Assembly (NCBI RefSeq): GCF_039538065.1
Contig: NZ_BAABBR010000001.1
Span: forward strand, 782,501 to 846,500
Reading direction: 5' to 3'
DNA length: 64,000 nt
Source: Sphingomonas rosea
GTDB lineage: Bacteria > Pseudomonadota > Alphaproteobacteria > Sphingomonadales > Sphingomonadaceae
The notes below the pieces were generated by a model. It worked only from the letters and a program-made list of their open reading frames with translations. It was not told the DNA's origin and searched no databases. Each line of letters starts with the position of its first letter. The stretch's first letter is position 1. Below, in pieces: positions 46,764 through 55,411 of this stretch. Made by a program: the position numbers and the translations under genes.

Positions 46764-48032
46764 TCAGGCGGGTGTTTCCTCGACCCAGTCGCGGTCGAGA
46801 CGGCGGCTGGCGATGAAGGCGAGGAGCGCGGCGACGAGGTAGAAACCGAGCACGCCCATCGCGGCGTAGCGCAATGATTCGGCCCCGTAGCTGGTCTTGA
46901 GGTGGGTCGAGATGGCGCCGATCAGCTTGGGGCCCACGCCGAGCCCGATGAGGTTGTTGATGAGGAGGAAGAAGCCCGCGGCGGTGGCGCGCTGGGCCGG
47001 GGCGACGAGGTGCTGGACCGCGGTGGTGATCGGCCCGAGCCAGAGGATGTTGAGCGCGTTGGGGATCAGCAGCAGCGGCCAGGCGATCGTGAGGTTCGGG
47101 CTGAGGAAGCCGAAAAGGAAGAAGGGCGCGGTGACGAGCCAGGCGATTGCGGGCAGCAGCGCATACCACTTGCGGTCGAGGTGGCCGAGCTTGTCGGCAA
47201 GCACGCCGCCCGCGAACACGCCCGCGGTCCCGCCGATCAGCAGGAGCGAGCTCATGAACTGGCCCGACTGGATCAGGCTGAGGTCGAAGCTGCGGATCAG
47301 GATCGACGGGGTCCAGAGCGCGAGGCCGTAGCCGACGAGCGAGCTCATCGAGGCGGCGAAGGCGAGCAGCCAGAAGGTCGGCTTGGCGGCGAGCGTCTTG
47401 AAGACGGTGCCGGCGCGCGGGCGCTCGGCGGGCGTGGCCGTGACCGGCTTGGGCAGGTCGCGCACGACCCATTTGAGGATCGGCGCGAGGACGAGCCCGA
47501 TCATCCCCATGACGAAGAAGGCGGTCTGCCAGTTGAAATTGGCGGCGAGATAGGCGCCGATGATGGTGCCGCCGCCAAGGCCCAGCGGAACGCCGAGCGA
47601 GTAGATGCCGAGCGCGCGGGCACGGCGCTCGGGCGGGAAATAGTCGCTGATGATGGCGTAGGAAGGGGCGACGCCGCCCGCTTCACCGATCCCGACGCCG
47701 AGGCGGTAGAGGAACAGTTGCCAGAAGCCCGTCGCGGTGCCGCAGAGTGCGGTGAAGCCGCTCCACACGGCGAGGCTTGCGGTGACGACCCAGCTCCGGC
47801 TGGTGCGGTCGGCCAGGAGCGCGAGTGGCACGCCGAGCACCGAATAGAGGATGGCGAATGCGATCCCCGCGATGGTGCCGAATTCGCTGTCGGTGAGCTT
47901 GAGGTCGGCCTGGATCGGCGCGGCGAGGATGCCGAGGATCTGCCGGTCGAGGAAATTGAGGATGTAGGCCAGCAGCAGGAAGAGGAGGACGAGGCTCGGG
48001 GAGCGCGTGGTGGCGCGGGCTGCTGCGGTCAT
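46764..48032 (-). CDS. MFS transporter (Spinster-like)
   Basis: 422-residue inner-membrane transporter with 12 predicted helices. LNFLDRQILGILAAPIQADL in helix 1 and the DRTSRSW and DYFPPERRARALG loops are typical of the Spns/ACS-type MFS subfamily common in sphingomonads. Substrate unknown. Start at 48032 (MTAAARATTR); upstream in-frame codons to 48068 overlap the 3' flank of the TonB-receptor gene. It lies 60 nt downstream of that receptor gene on the same strand, so they may form an uptake operon. Confidence 0.9.
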   Translation of the reverse strand: MTAAARATTRSPSLVLLFLLLAYILNFLDRQILGILAAPIQADLKLTDSEFGTIAGIAFAILYSVLGVPLALLADRTSRSWVVTASLAVWSGFTALCGTATGFWQLFLYRLGVGIGEAGGVAPSYAIISDYFPPERRARALGIYSLGVPLGLGGGTIIGAYLAANFNWQTAFFVMGMIGLVLAPILKWVVRDLPKPVTATPAERPRAGTVFKTLAAKPTFWLLAFAASMSSLVGYGLALWTPSILIRSFDLSLIQSGQFMSSLLLIGGTAGVFAGGVLADKLGHLDRKWYALLPAIAWLVTAPFFLFGFLSPNLTIAWPLLLIPNALNILWLGPITTAVQHLVAPAQRATAAGFFLLINNLIGLGVGPKLIGAISTHLKTSYGAESLRYAAMGVLGFYLVAALLAFIASRRLDRDWVEETPA

Positions 48033-48092
48033 GGTCAAGGTGGTGGCACGGGACGCTCGTGGTTCCAAGCGTCCCGTGCCGGTCCTTTGGCT

Positions 48093-50408
48093 TTAGTAGC
48101 GGGCGGTCAGCTTGAGCTGCCAGCTACGCGGCGCGCCGTAATAGACGGTGCGGATGTTGCCGACGCTCGAGAATTCCTGGCCGTCGGTCTTGTAGGCCTT
48201 GTCGGTCAGGTTGTTGCCGTAGAGCCCGACCGAGAAGCGCTTGGCGGCGTCTTCCCAGACGATGCGGGCGTCGTGGAGCCAGTAGCTGCGCTGGAACAGG
48301 CCGGCGATCTGGGTCGCGCTGTTGGTCAGCGTGTTGTCGATCGCCAGTGCGGTGCGCGACCGGTAGCGGCTTTGCCCGCTGATCGTCAGGCTGCCGTTGC
48401 CACCGAGGTCGAAGCCATATTGCGCGCCGAAGCGGGCTGTCCACTTGGGGCTGAACGCCGGAGTCTGGAACGCGCGGCTGCCGCCGAAGCTCGTGAAGCG
48501 GGCGTCGCGGAACACCTTATATTCGGCGTCGAGATAGCCGATCTGGGTGTCGAGGAGGAGGTTCTGGACCGGGGTCCAGCTCGCTTCCAGCTCGGCACCG
48601 CTGATCCTGAGCTTGCCGGCGTTGACCACCGACAAGACCGCGATCGGAAGCCCGGTGTTGAGGTCGGTCTCCTGGCCCGACACGCGCGCCTGGAAGTTCT
48701 TGTAGTCGCCGGTGAAGACCGAGCCGTTGACCCGCACCTGGCTGGCGAAGCTGGTCTTGAAGCCGGCCTCGTAGGACAGCGCCTTCTCGGGATCGTAAGC
48801 GGTCGATTCGGACGCCGAATTGGCGCGGCCGTTGAAGCCGCCCGACTTGAAGCCCTTGGCGACGCGGGCATAGACCATGGCCTGCGGGGTCACCTGCCAG
48901 TCGATGCTGGCCATCGGCGAGGTGTCGTTCCACTTCCCCTTGGGCGGGAAGAACTTGTAGGTCGCGTTGAACGCCGGCAGCCGCGAGAAGAAGGTGCTGG
49001 TCGAGCGGTCGTAATCCTTGGTCTCGCGGGTCTGGCGAATGCCGGCCGAAAGGCGGACGTCGGGGACGATCTCGTAGCTGGCGTTGGCGAAGGCGGCGTA
49101 GCTCTTGGTCACCAGCTTGTCGTCGATCGTGCGCAGGAAGCCCGAATTGAGGAACAGCGCGCCGAGATAGTCGTCGGCATAGGCTTCCTGGTGCGAGGCG
49201 ACATTCTCCTTGAGGTAGAACAGGCCGACCACCGCCTTGAGGCGCTCGGTGTTGTAGGCGGCCTGGAATTCCTGGCTGAGCTGCTTCTGGCGCACGCCGA
49301 CGAACACGTCGCCGACCTCATATTGGGTCGCGTCGATGTCGATGAAGTCGTTGGTGTTGAGACGGCGGTAGGCGGTGATCGACTTGAGCGTCAGCGCCGG
49401 GCTCACGTCATAGGCGATCGTGCCGGCGACACCGCGATGCTTGAGGCGGGTCGAATTGGGGAGGCCGGGCGTGGTCCGGCCGGTCCAGTCGTACGGCCCG
49501 CGGCTGGCGAGGTTGCTCACCACCAGCGGGGTGCCCGAGGCAGTGACGAGATTGTTGAGCGGCCGGCCGACGTTCAGCTTGGCATCGTCGCGGCTATAGT
49601 CGCCGACGAGGTCGATGCGCAGGTCCGACGAAGGCGTGAAGGCGAGCGCGCCGCGGACTCCGAACGTGTCCTTGTTGTTGTAGCGGCGGTCCTGCACCTC
49701 GTCGCGGACCGAGCCGTTGGTGCTCGAGCGGATCACGGCGATGCCGGCCGCGAGGGTCTTGGCGATCGGGCCCGAGGCGGCGCCGCGGACCGACAGTTCG
49801 CCGAAGCTTCCGACGGTGGTCTGGAGGTTGATCCGCGACTGCTGCCCTGGACGGCGCGAGACGTACTTGATCGCGCCGCCGATGGTGTTCTTGCCGTAGA
49901 GCGTGCCCTGCGGCCCGCGCAGCACCTCGATCCGCTCGACGTCGAGGAGGTCGAGCTGATTGCCGCGGATGCGCGAGAGATAGACGTCGTCGACGTAGAC
50001 GCCGACGGCGGGGTCGAAGGTCTGGAGCGCGTCGGGCTGGCCGACGCCGCGAATGTAGATGTTGGTCGCGTTGGACGAGCCGCGTCCCTGGACGATGTTG
50101 AGGTTCGGCACCGCGCCCTGGAGGGCGGTGGTGTCATTGGCCTGAAGCCGGTCGAGTGCACGTTCGTTGAAGGCCGAGACCGACGCCGGCACGCGCTGGA
50201 TGCTTTCCGAGACGCGGCGGGCGGTGACGACGATGTCCGAGGTGGCGGTGTCCTTGCCCTCGTCGTTGGGGGCGGCGGTCGCCTCCGCGGCGGGCGGCTG
50301 CTGCGCGGCCTCGGCGTTGGTGTCGGCGGCGCTCTGGGCATAGGCCGGCGCGGCGATGAGCAGGGCGGCCGAGGCGAACAGGGCCGGGCGGATGGTGCGT
50401 GCACGCAT
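48093..50408 (-). CDS. TonB-dependent receptor
   Basis: 771-residue outer-membrane receptor. Signal peptide (ending APAYAQ), a Glu/Ala-rich linker, the TonB-box-like DIVVTARR, plug domain (~55-170, with YIRGVGQPDALQTFDP and LRGPQGTLYGKNTIGGAI) and a 22-strand-size barrel ending in a terminal aromatic (KLTARY). Plug motifs place it in the large family of sphingomonad receptors for carbohydrates, aromatics or siderophores; substrate unknown. Divergent from a TetR gene with a shared control region, and followed by an MFS transporter. Confidence 0.93.
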   Translation of the reverse strand: MRARTIRPALFASAALLIAAPAYAQSAADTNAEAAQQPPAAEATAAPNDEGKDTATSDIVVTARRVSESIQRVPASVSAFNERALDRLQANDTTALQGAVPNLNIVQGRGSSNATNIYIRGVGQPDALQTFDPAVGVYVDDVYLSRIRGNQLDLLDVERIEVLRGPQGTLYGKNTIGGAIKYVSRRPGQQSRINLQTTVGSFGELSVRGAASGPIAKTLAAGIAVIRSSTNGSVRDEVQDRRYNNKDTFGVRGALAFTPSSDLRIDLVGDYSRDDAKLNVGRPLNNLVTASGTPLVVSNLASRGPYDWTGRTTPGLPNSTRLKHRGVAGTIAYDVSPALTLKSITAYRRLNTNDFIDIDATQYEVGDVFVGVRQKQLSQEFQAAYNTERLKAVVGLFYLKENVASHQEAYADDYLGALFLNSGFLRTIDDKLVTKSYAAFANASYEIVPDVRLSAGIRQTRETKDYDRSTSTFFSRLPAFNATYKFFPPKGKWNDTSPMASIDWQVTPQAMVYARVAKGFKSGGFNGRANSASESTAYDPEKALSYEAGFKTSFASQVRVNGSVFTGDYKNFQARVSGQETDLNTGLPIAVLSVVNAGKLRISGAELEASWTPVQNLLLDTQIGYLDAEYKVFRDARFTSFGGSRAFQTPAFSPKWTARFGAQYGFDLGGNGSLTISGQSRYRSRTALAIDNTLTNSATQIAGLFQRSYWLHDARIVWEDAAKRFSVGLYGNNLTDKAYKTDGQEFSSVGNIRTVYYGAPRSWQLKLTARY

Positions 50409-50491
50409 GATCGAATTTCTCCCCCTCGATGGCGGCGCCGCCAGCCTCTCGAACAGCGAGGACCTGATGCAACCCACCTGAGCTGCCTGCG

Positions 50492-50520
50492 GCAATACTG
50501 AAAGTTGAATCACCTTTCAA
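50492..50520 (-). promoter_or_regulatory. TonB-receptor promoter overlapping a candidate TetR operator
   Basis: On the minus strand TTGAAA (50520-50515), a 17-nt spacer and TATTGC (50497-50492) form a sigma70-like promoter for the receptor. The inverted repeat TGAAAG-N9-CTTTCA (50499-50519) fills the spacer and -35, so binding there would block the polymerase. The divergent TetR gene is the obvious candidate regulator. Confidence 0.6.
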
Positions 50521-50625
50521 GTCACGTTAGGTTGATGAGTGTCGGAGGATCGGGTGGGATTGTGGCGCGGCTTGATCGGTCGCCGCCGCCCGACGATGGC
50601 GACGCAGGGGGGTTCGGGAGCGATC

Positions 50626-51300
50626 ATGGGTGACGGCAGGACGGGCGCCGGGATGGCTGGGGCGCAGACGGACGAGCCGTCGCGGCGGCCGATCCCGCTG
50701 ACCAACAGCACAAAATCGCCCCGGACCGAACGCGGCGAGCGGACCCGGCGCAAGATCCTCGATGCCGCCCGCGCCGAATTCGGCAGCCGCGGCTTCGCTG
50801 ACACAGGAATTACCGAGATCACCCGCCGCGCCAAGGTCGCACTCGGCACCTTCTACACCTACTTCGATTCGAAGGAGGAGGTGTTCCGGGCGCTCGTGCG
50901 CGACATGAGCGAGCAGGTGAAGGTCGCGGTCGCCCCCGCCTTCGCCGAGGAGCGGGGGACGCTCGCCAGCGAAGGCAAGGCGCTCGCCGCCTTTCTCGCC
51001 TTCGTGCGCGAGCACCAGCAGGTCTACCGGATCATCGACGAGGCCGAGTTCGTCGATCCCGAGGGCTTCCGGACCCACTACGAGACCACCGCGGCGCGAA
51101 TCGGCGAGCGTCTTGAGGAAGGTTCCGCCGCCGGCCAGATGACGGGCGCCGCCGACGCCCTCGAGCGCGACGTGCGCGCCTGGGCGGTCATGGGGATGAA
51201 CGTCTTCCTCGGCCTGCGCTTCGGCGTGTGGGGCAAGGAAGATCCGCAAGCCGTCGCCGATATCGCCAACCGCCTGATCAGCGACGGCCTGAAGCGCTAG
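50626..51300 (+). CDS. TetR family transcriptional regulator
   Basis: 224-residue repressor-type regulator. The HTH is at about residues 38-85 (RTRRKILDAARAEFGSRGFADTGITEITRRAKVALGTFYTYFDSKEEVF), and the rest is a helical ligand/dimer domain containing WAVMGMNVFLGLRFG. The start at 50626 is preferred for GGGAG 5 nt upstream; other in-frame starts lie at 50539, 50596 and 50653, all before the HTH. Divergent from the TonB-receptor gene, with a matching inverted repeat in between. Ligand unknown. Confidence 0.88.
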   Translation: MGDGRTGAGMAGAQTDEPSRRPIPLTNSTKSPRTERGERTRRKILDAARAEFGSRGFADTGITEITRRAKVALGTFYTYFDSKEEVFRALVRDMSEQVKVAVAPAFAEERGTLASEGKALAAFLAFVREHQQVYRIIDEAEFVDPEGFRTHYETTAARIGERLEEGSAAGQMTGAADALERDVRAWAVMGMNVFLGLRFGVWGKEDPQAVADIANRLISDGLKR

Positions 51301-51303
51301 CGG

Positions 51304-52458
51304 CTAGTCGAGGCGCGCCGCGATCGAGGCGAAGCGCTCCATGTCCTCGTCGTCGTGATAGAGGCCGATGCCGAGGCGCAGGACGTCGCCGCGCACGTCG
51401 GTGACACAGTCGTGGGCGAGCAGCGCCTGCTGCCATTCGGCGGCCCTGGGGTGGCGCAGCGCGAGGAAGCGGGCGGTGGGACCGGGGCCGGGCGGATTGA
51501 GGATCTCGGCCTCGGCCAGCGCCGTGCCCTCGAGGCTGGCAAGGAGGGCCGCCTTGCGCTCGGCGACCCACTGGCTGATCGCGAAGGTCGAAAGCTTCTC
51601 GGCCTCGAGCATCCGGCGGACGTGGAGGAAACGGTAGATGGCCGAGGCGTCGAAGGTCGCGCCCATGAAACGCATCGCGTCCTTGGCGTAACCGACCTGG
51701 CCCGGCGGCAATGACAGGTCCTCGAACTCGGCATACCAGCCGGTGAATGGCGGGCGCGGGCCGAAGCCTGGCGGGCAGTGCATCAGGCCGAGGCCCTCGC
51801 CGCTCATCGCATATTTGTAGCCGCCCGCGAGGTAGAAGCAGTTCTTGCCGAGGTTCACGAGCGGGCGCTCGATCGCCATGAAGCTGTGATAGCCGTCGAT
51901 CACTACCCACGGACCCTCGGGTTCGGCGACGGCGGCGAGCTTGTCGAGGTGCGGCACGACGGTGCCGGTGCCGAACATCACCTGGCTGACGAGGACGAGG
52001 TCGGCGTCCTTCGCGGCCGCGGCGAGGCGCCCGGCGAGCGTCGCGGCGGGCTCGACGGGGAGCTTAGTCAGCGCGATGTCGCCGCTTTCGACCCAGCGGG
52101 CGAACTGGCGCCGGGCGCTGTGGAACTCGCCCTCGGTGGTGAGGACGCGCAGCGGTCCATCCGCGCGGCGCGGGGCGGCGGCCCACAGGCGGAGGAGGAA
52201 GTCGTGGGTATTGGCGGCGAAAACGATGGCGTCGGGCTGGCCGGTGCCGAGTTCGGCCGCGACCTCGGCCTGCGCCTGCGGCCACAGCTCGCCCATGATC
52301 CGGTCCCACTTGCGGTCGGCGAGACGGGCGGCGTCCTCCCAGCATTCGACCTGGCCGGCGAAGCTGGCGTCGGGCCAGAGATGATGGCTGTGCGCGGCGA
52401 GGTGAAGGCGATCGGGCGCGGCGCCAAGACTGCGCAGGAACAGCGACTTGTAGCTCAC
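51304..52458 (-). CDS. Kynureninase-like class V aminotransferase
   Basis: 384-residue PLP enzyme of the class V aminotransferase fold. The PLP lysine is in GGYKYAMSGEG; upstream are the aspartate of VVIDGYHSF and the RHPRAAEW segment. Kynureninase cleaves kynurenine to anthranilate and alanine. This protein is shorter than typical kynureninases (~410), so kynureninase is inferred mainly from coupling to tryptophan dioxygenase; another PLP activity is possible. GTG start at 52458 overlaps the kynA stop (GTGA). Confidence 0.72.
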   Translation of the reverse strand: MSYKSLFLRSLGAAPDRLHLAAHSHHLWPDASFAGQVECWEDAARLADRKWDRIMGELWPQAQAEVAAELGTGQPDAIVFAANTHDFLLRLWAAAPRRADGPLRVLTTEGEFHSARRQFARWVESGDIALTKLPVEPAATLAGRLAAAAKDADLVLVSQVMFGTGTVVPHLDKLAAVAEPEGPWVVIDGYHSFMAIERPLVNLGKNCFYLAGGYKYAMSGEGLGLMHCPPGFGPRPPFTGWYAEFEDLSLPPGQVGYAKDAMRFMGATFDASAIYRFLHVRRMLEAEKLSTFAISQWVAERKAALLASLEGTALAEAEILNPPGPGPTARFLALRHPRAAEWQQALLAHDCVTDVRGDVLRLGIGLYHDDEDMERFASIAARLD

Positions 52459-53189
52459 AGGCCCGTCCTCAACGACCAGAGTTCCGGGAAGGCGCGCTTC
52501 TCGAGGGTGGAGGCAAGATAGCTCGCGCCGGCCGAGCCGCCCGTCCCCATCTTGTTGCCGATGATCCGCTCGACCGTCAGCAGGTGCTTGTGCCGCCAGC
52601 CCGCGAGCGCATCGTCGAGGTCGACCAGCTTCTCGGCGAGCTGGTAGAGGCCGAACCAGCGCTCGGGATCCTGGTAGACGGCGAGCCAGCTGTCCGCCCC
52701 GTGCCGCTGGCGCGCCTGGTCGGCGACGTCCCACAGGCTGTCCGCGTCGAGCGCGGCCTTCAAGCGGACGGCGCCTTCGCTCCCGCCTTCCTGGTATTCG
52801 AGGAAGCGCGGGTCCTTGATCCCGAGTCGATATTCGAACTCGCGGAACTGGGCCGACTGGAAGCCGCTCGAGGTGCCGAGCACGTGGCGAAAGCGCGAAT
52901 AATCGACCGGGGTCATGGTCGCGAGCACATCCCATGACAGGGTCATCACCGACTGGATCCGGCTGACCCGGGCAAGCGCCTTGTAAGCGGCGGCGAAATC
53001 GTCCGCCTCGACCAAGGCGATTGCCAGCCCCACTTCGTGGAGCATCTGCTTCAGCCACAGCTCCTTGGTCTGGTGGATGACGATGAACAGCATCTCGTCA
53101 TGCAGATCAGACAAAGGCTGCTGCGCCCCGAGCAGGGCGGGCAGCTGGAGATAATCGGCATAGGTCATGCCGGCCGGGTGCGCGGTCAT
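52455..53189 (-). CDS. kynA: Tryptophan 2,3-dioxygenase
   Basis: 244-residue heme dioxygenase opening tryptophan to N-formylkynurenine. Family motifs: YADYLQLPALLGAQ, HDEMLFIVIHQTKELWLKQM and GTSSGFQSAQFREFEYRLG, with the heme-axial His expected in the C-terminal helix (AGWRHKHLLTVERIIG). Short form usual for bacterial TDO. First gene of a two-gene operon with the kynureninase-like gene. The kynurenine formamidase gene (kynB) is not adjacent. Confidence 0.95.
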   Translation of the reverse strand: MTAHPAGMTYADYLQLPALLGAQQPLSDLHDEMLFIVIHQTKELWLKQMLHEVGLAIALVEADDFAAAYKALARVSRIQSVMTLSWDVLATMTPVDYSRFRHVLGTSSGFQSAQFREFEYRLGIKDPRFLEYQEGGSEGAVRLKAALDADSLWDVADQARQRHGADSWLAVYQDPERWFGLYQLAEKLVDLDDALAGWRHKHLLTVERIIGNKMGTGGSAGASYLASTLEKRAFPELWSLRTGL

Positions 53190-53245
53190 GACGCGGCTTT
53201 AGGCAAAGGCCGGCGCAACACCAACCGTTGATGTTGGGCCGAAGC

Positions 53246-53728
53246 TTACTGGCCCGGTGCGCCCGCGCCGCCGGCCCCGGTGCCGACTCCGCCGACCGAG
53301 CCGATGTTGCCGAAGAATTCCTCGAAGAAGCTCTTCCGGCGGCCCAGCGTCGGGGTGGTCTTGTTGTAGGGGTCGATCGAAGCGATCTGCTCCTTGCCGG
53401 TGCGATCGACCGCGGTGACGTTGCCGGCGGCATCGAAGCGGATCCGGAGCACGTCCTGGCGGATGACCTTGGGCGCGCGGAAGGCGTAGGTCGAGGTCGT
53501 CCGGCTAACGTAATACCATTCATTGTCGTTGAACTGGCCGGTGAAGGTCGGACGGCCGAGGGTCTTCTCGACGCTCGCCTTGTTGTCGGTTCCGACCGAA
53601 ACCGCCTGGCTGAGCTGCGGATCGATGATGTAGCCGCGGCCTTCGCGATAGCCGGCGCAGCCGGTGACGGTCAGGCCCAATGCCAGCAGGCCGGCGAGGG
53701 TAAGGGGACGAATGCTGGTCACTGACAT
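53246..53728 (-). CDS. bamE: Outer-membrane assembly lipoprotein BamE
   Basis: 160-residue SmpA/OmlA lipoprotein of the BAM complex. Lipobox LTVTGC (Cys near residue 24), then the BamE fold: QLSQAVSVGTDNKASVEKTLGRPTFTGQFNDNEWYYVSR. A Gly-rich C-terminal tail (FFGNIGSVGGVG...) is added. GGAG lies 4 nt before the ATG. Divergent from the bc1 chaperone gene, an arrangement common in alphaproteobacteria. Confidence 0.92.
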   Translation of the reverse strand: MSVTSIRPLTLAGLLALGLTVTGCAGYREGRGYIIDPQLSQAVSVGTDNKASVEKTLGRPTFTGQFNDNEWYYVSRTTSTYAFRAPKVIRQDVLRIRFDAAGNVTAVDRTGKEQIASIDPYNKTTPTLGRRKSFFEEFFGNIGSVGGVGTGAGGAGAPGQ

Positions 53729-53833
53729 AAAGCTCCGGAGGTCCGCCGCTCTTGCGCCGGCTCTTGGCGCGCTCAATATCGGCTGAACGCGACATCGCCA
53801 AGTGCGGGCGGTCGTCTGAACGGAGGATGACAG

Positions 53834-54346
53834 ATGAAGTCGCTGATGCGGCTGTTCCGGAGCGAGCCGAGCATCGCTCGCCCGCTCTACGAGCAAGTGG
53901 TGGCGCGGGCGCGCCAGCCCCATTGGTATCGCGAGGGCGGTGCGGCCGACACGATGGAGGGACGCTTCGCGGTCCTTGCGACCCTGCTCGCACTGACCGA
54001 CGTGCGGCTCGAGCGCGGTGGCGAGGAGGCTCGCAAGGCGAGTGTCGGGCTCACCGAATGCTTCGTCGACGACATGGATTCGCAACTTCGGCAGGACGGG
54101 GTCGGCGATCCGGTCATGGGCAAGAAGGTCGGCGGGCTGGTCGGCGCGCTCGGCGGCCGGGTCGGCGCGTGGCGCAAGGCGATCGACGGCGAGGAAAGTT
54201 GGGAAGCGGTCGCAGGCCGCTCCTTCTATCGCGGGGCCGAACCGGGCGAGGCCGCGCTTGCCCACAGCGTCGCCGAACTCAAGCGCTACTGGAGCGGGCT
54301 CGAGGGTCGCAGCGACGACGCGCTGATCGGCGGGGTACTGCCGTGA
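53834..54346 (+). CDS. Ubiquinol-cytochrome c chaperone (CBP3/UQCC1 family)
   Basis: 170-residue helical protein related to the mitochondrial Cbp3/UQCC1 chaperone needed to assemble cytochrome b. Characteristic segments: ARQPHWYREGGAADTMEGRF near the start and LTECFVDDMDSQLRQDGVGDPVMGKKV in the middle. Overlaps the DUF177 gene by 4 nt (GTGA), which is the usual order. Confidence 0.93.
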   Translation: MKSLMRLFRSEPSIARPLYEQVVARARQPHWYREGGAADTMEGRFAVLATLLALTDVRLERGGEEARKASVGLTECFVDDMDSQLRQDGVGDPVMGKKVGGLVGALGGRVGAWRKAIDGEESWEAVAGRSFYRGAEPGEAALAHSVAELKRYWSGLEGRSDDALIGGVLP

Positions 54347-54855
54347 GCGGCGTAGAATTCAGCCACAAGCTCGGGCTCGCGACGATTCGCGACGGGCAGC
54401 GGGTCGAACTGTCGGCGAACGAGGCCGAGCGGGCGGTGGTCGCGGCGCGGCTCGATCTTCTCGGGCTCGACCGGCTCGACGCGCAGCTGACGCTCGGCCG
54501 CGACGGCGATGAGGTGCGGGCGTCGGGCCGGCTGAGCGCCAAGGTCACGCAGGCCTGCGTCGCGAGCGGCGAACCGGTCCCGGCCACGGTCGACCAGGCG
54601 ATCGTGCTGCTGTTCCGGCCCGAGCCGCACGGCACACCCGACGAGGAGCTAGAACTCAGCGAAGAGGATTGCGACGTCATCTTCCACGACGGGCGCGAGA
54701 TCGATCTCGGCCAGGCGGTCGCCGACGAACTGTCGCTCAGCCTCGACCCCTATCCGCGCAGCCCCAAGGCCGAGGATGCGCTGAAGGAAGCCGGCGTGCT
54801 GAGCGAGGCCGAAGCCGGCCCCTTCGCCGCGCTGGCGGCGCTCAAGGGCAAGTGA
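54343..54855 (+). CDS. DUF177 protein (YceD-like)
   Basis: 170-residue protein of the DUF177/YceD family, linked in other bacteria to 23S rRNA accumulation. Conserved C-terminal motif EIDLGQAVADELSLSLDPYPRSP is present; the Cys-rich metal-binding positions common in the family are reduced here to two Cys (QACVASGEP and EEDCDVIFHD). GTG start at 54343. The rpmF/plsX genes that often follow are replaced by a convergent ssb gene. Confidence 0.9.
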   Translation: MSGVEFSHKLGLATIRDGQRVELSANEAERAVVAARLDLLGLDRLDAQLTLGRDGDEVRASGRLSAKVTQACVASGEPVPATVDQAIVLLFRPEPHGTPDEELELSEEDCDVIFHDGREIDLGQAVADELSLSLDPYPRSPKAEDALKEAGVLSEAEAGPFAALAALKGK

Positions 54856-54859
54856 CGAC

Positions 54860-55381
54860 TTAGAACGGAACGTCGTCGTCGAGGTCGTCGAAGGCGGCCG
54901 GCGCAGGGCGGTTGCCGCCCGACGAGGCGCCGCCGCGGTTGCCGCCGCCATAGCCGCCACCGAACCCGCCATCGTCCACGCTCGAGCCGCCGCTGCGGGC
55001 ACCGCCGAAGCCACCGCCACCGCCGCCTTCACCGCGGCCGTCGAGCAGCACCATCGAGCTGTTGAAGTTGCGCAGCACGACCTCGGTCGAATAGCGGTCC
55101 TGCCCGTTCTGGTCCTGCCACTTGCGGGTCTCGAGCTGGCCTTCGAGATACACCTTCGAGCCCTTCCGGAGGTAGCTCTTGGCGACCTTGGCGAGGCCTT
55201 CGGAGAAGATCGCGACCGAGTGCCACTGGGTGCGCTCCTGCCGGTTGCCGTCGCGGTCCTTCCAGTTCTCGGACGTGGCGATCCGGAGGTTCACCACCTC
55301 GCCCCCGTTCTGGAACGAGCGGCTCTCCGGGTCCTGGCCCAGATTGCCGACCAGAATGACCTTGTTGACGCTGCCAGCCAT
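54860..55381 (-). CDS. ssb: Single-stranded DNA-binding protein
   Basis: 173-residue SSB. OB-fold in residues 1-110 ([51 protein letters not shown]), then a Gly-rich linker and the acidic tip DDLDDDVPF that recruits partner proteins. Its Shine-Dalgarno GAGGAG sits in the 3' arm of a short hairpin (55391-55408), which may control translation. Confidence 0.98.
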   Translation of the reverse strand: MAGSVNKVILVGNLGQDPESRSFQNGGEVVNLRIATSENWKDRDGNRQERTQWHSVAIFSEGLAKVAKSYLRKGSKVYLEGQLETRKWQDQNGQDRYSTEVVLRNFNSSMVLLDGRGEGGGGGGFGGARSGGSSVDDGGFGGGYGGGNRGGASSGGNRPAPAAFDDLDDDVPF

Positions 55382-55390
55382 TGAATTGAA

Positions 55391-55408
55391 CTCCTCTTTC
55401 TTGAGGAG
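55391..55408 (-). promoter_or_regulatory. Hairpin sequestering the ssb ribosome-binding site
   Basis: CTCCTC and GAGGAG are perfect 6-bp complements around a 6-nt loop (AAGAAA on the minus strand). The second arm is the Shine-Dalgarno, 9 nt before the ssb ATG. Pairing would hide it. Confidence 0.55.
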
Positions 55409-55411
55409 CAG

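Noticed and set aside
46902..50501. Open frame of about 1,200 codons on the plus strand opposite the MFS and TonB-receptor genes
   Set aside because: Low-complexity Glu/Arg/Gly/Ala translation, no ribosome-binding site, and both genes on the other strand are well supported.
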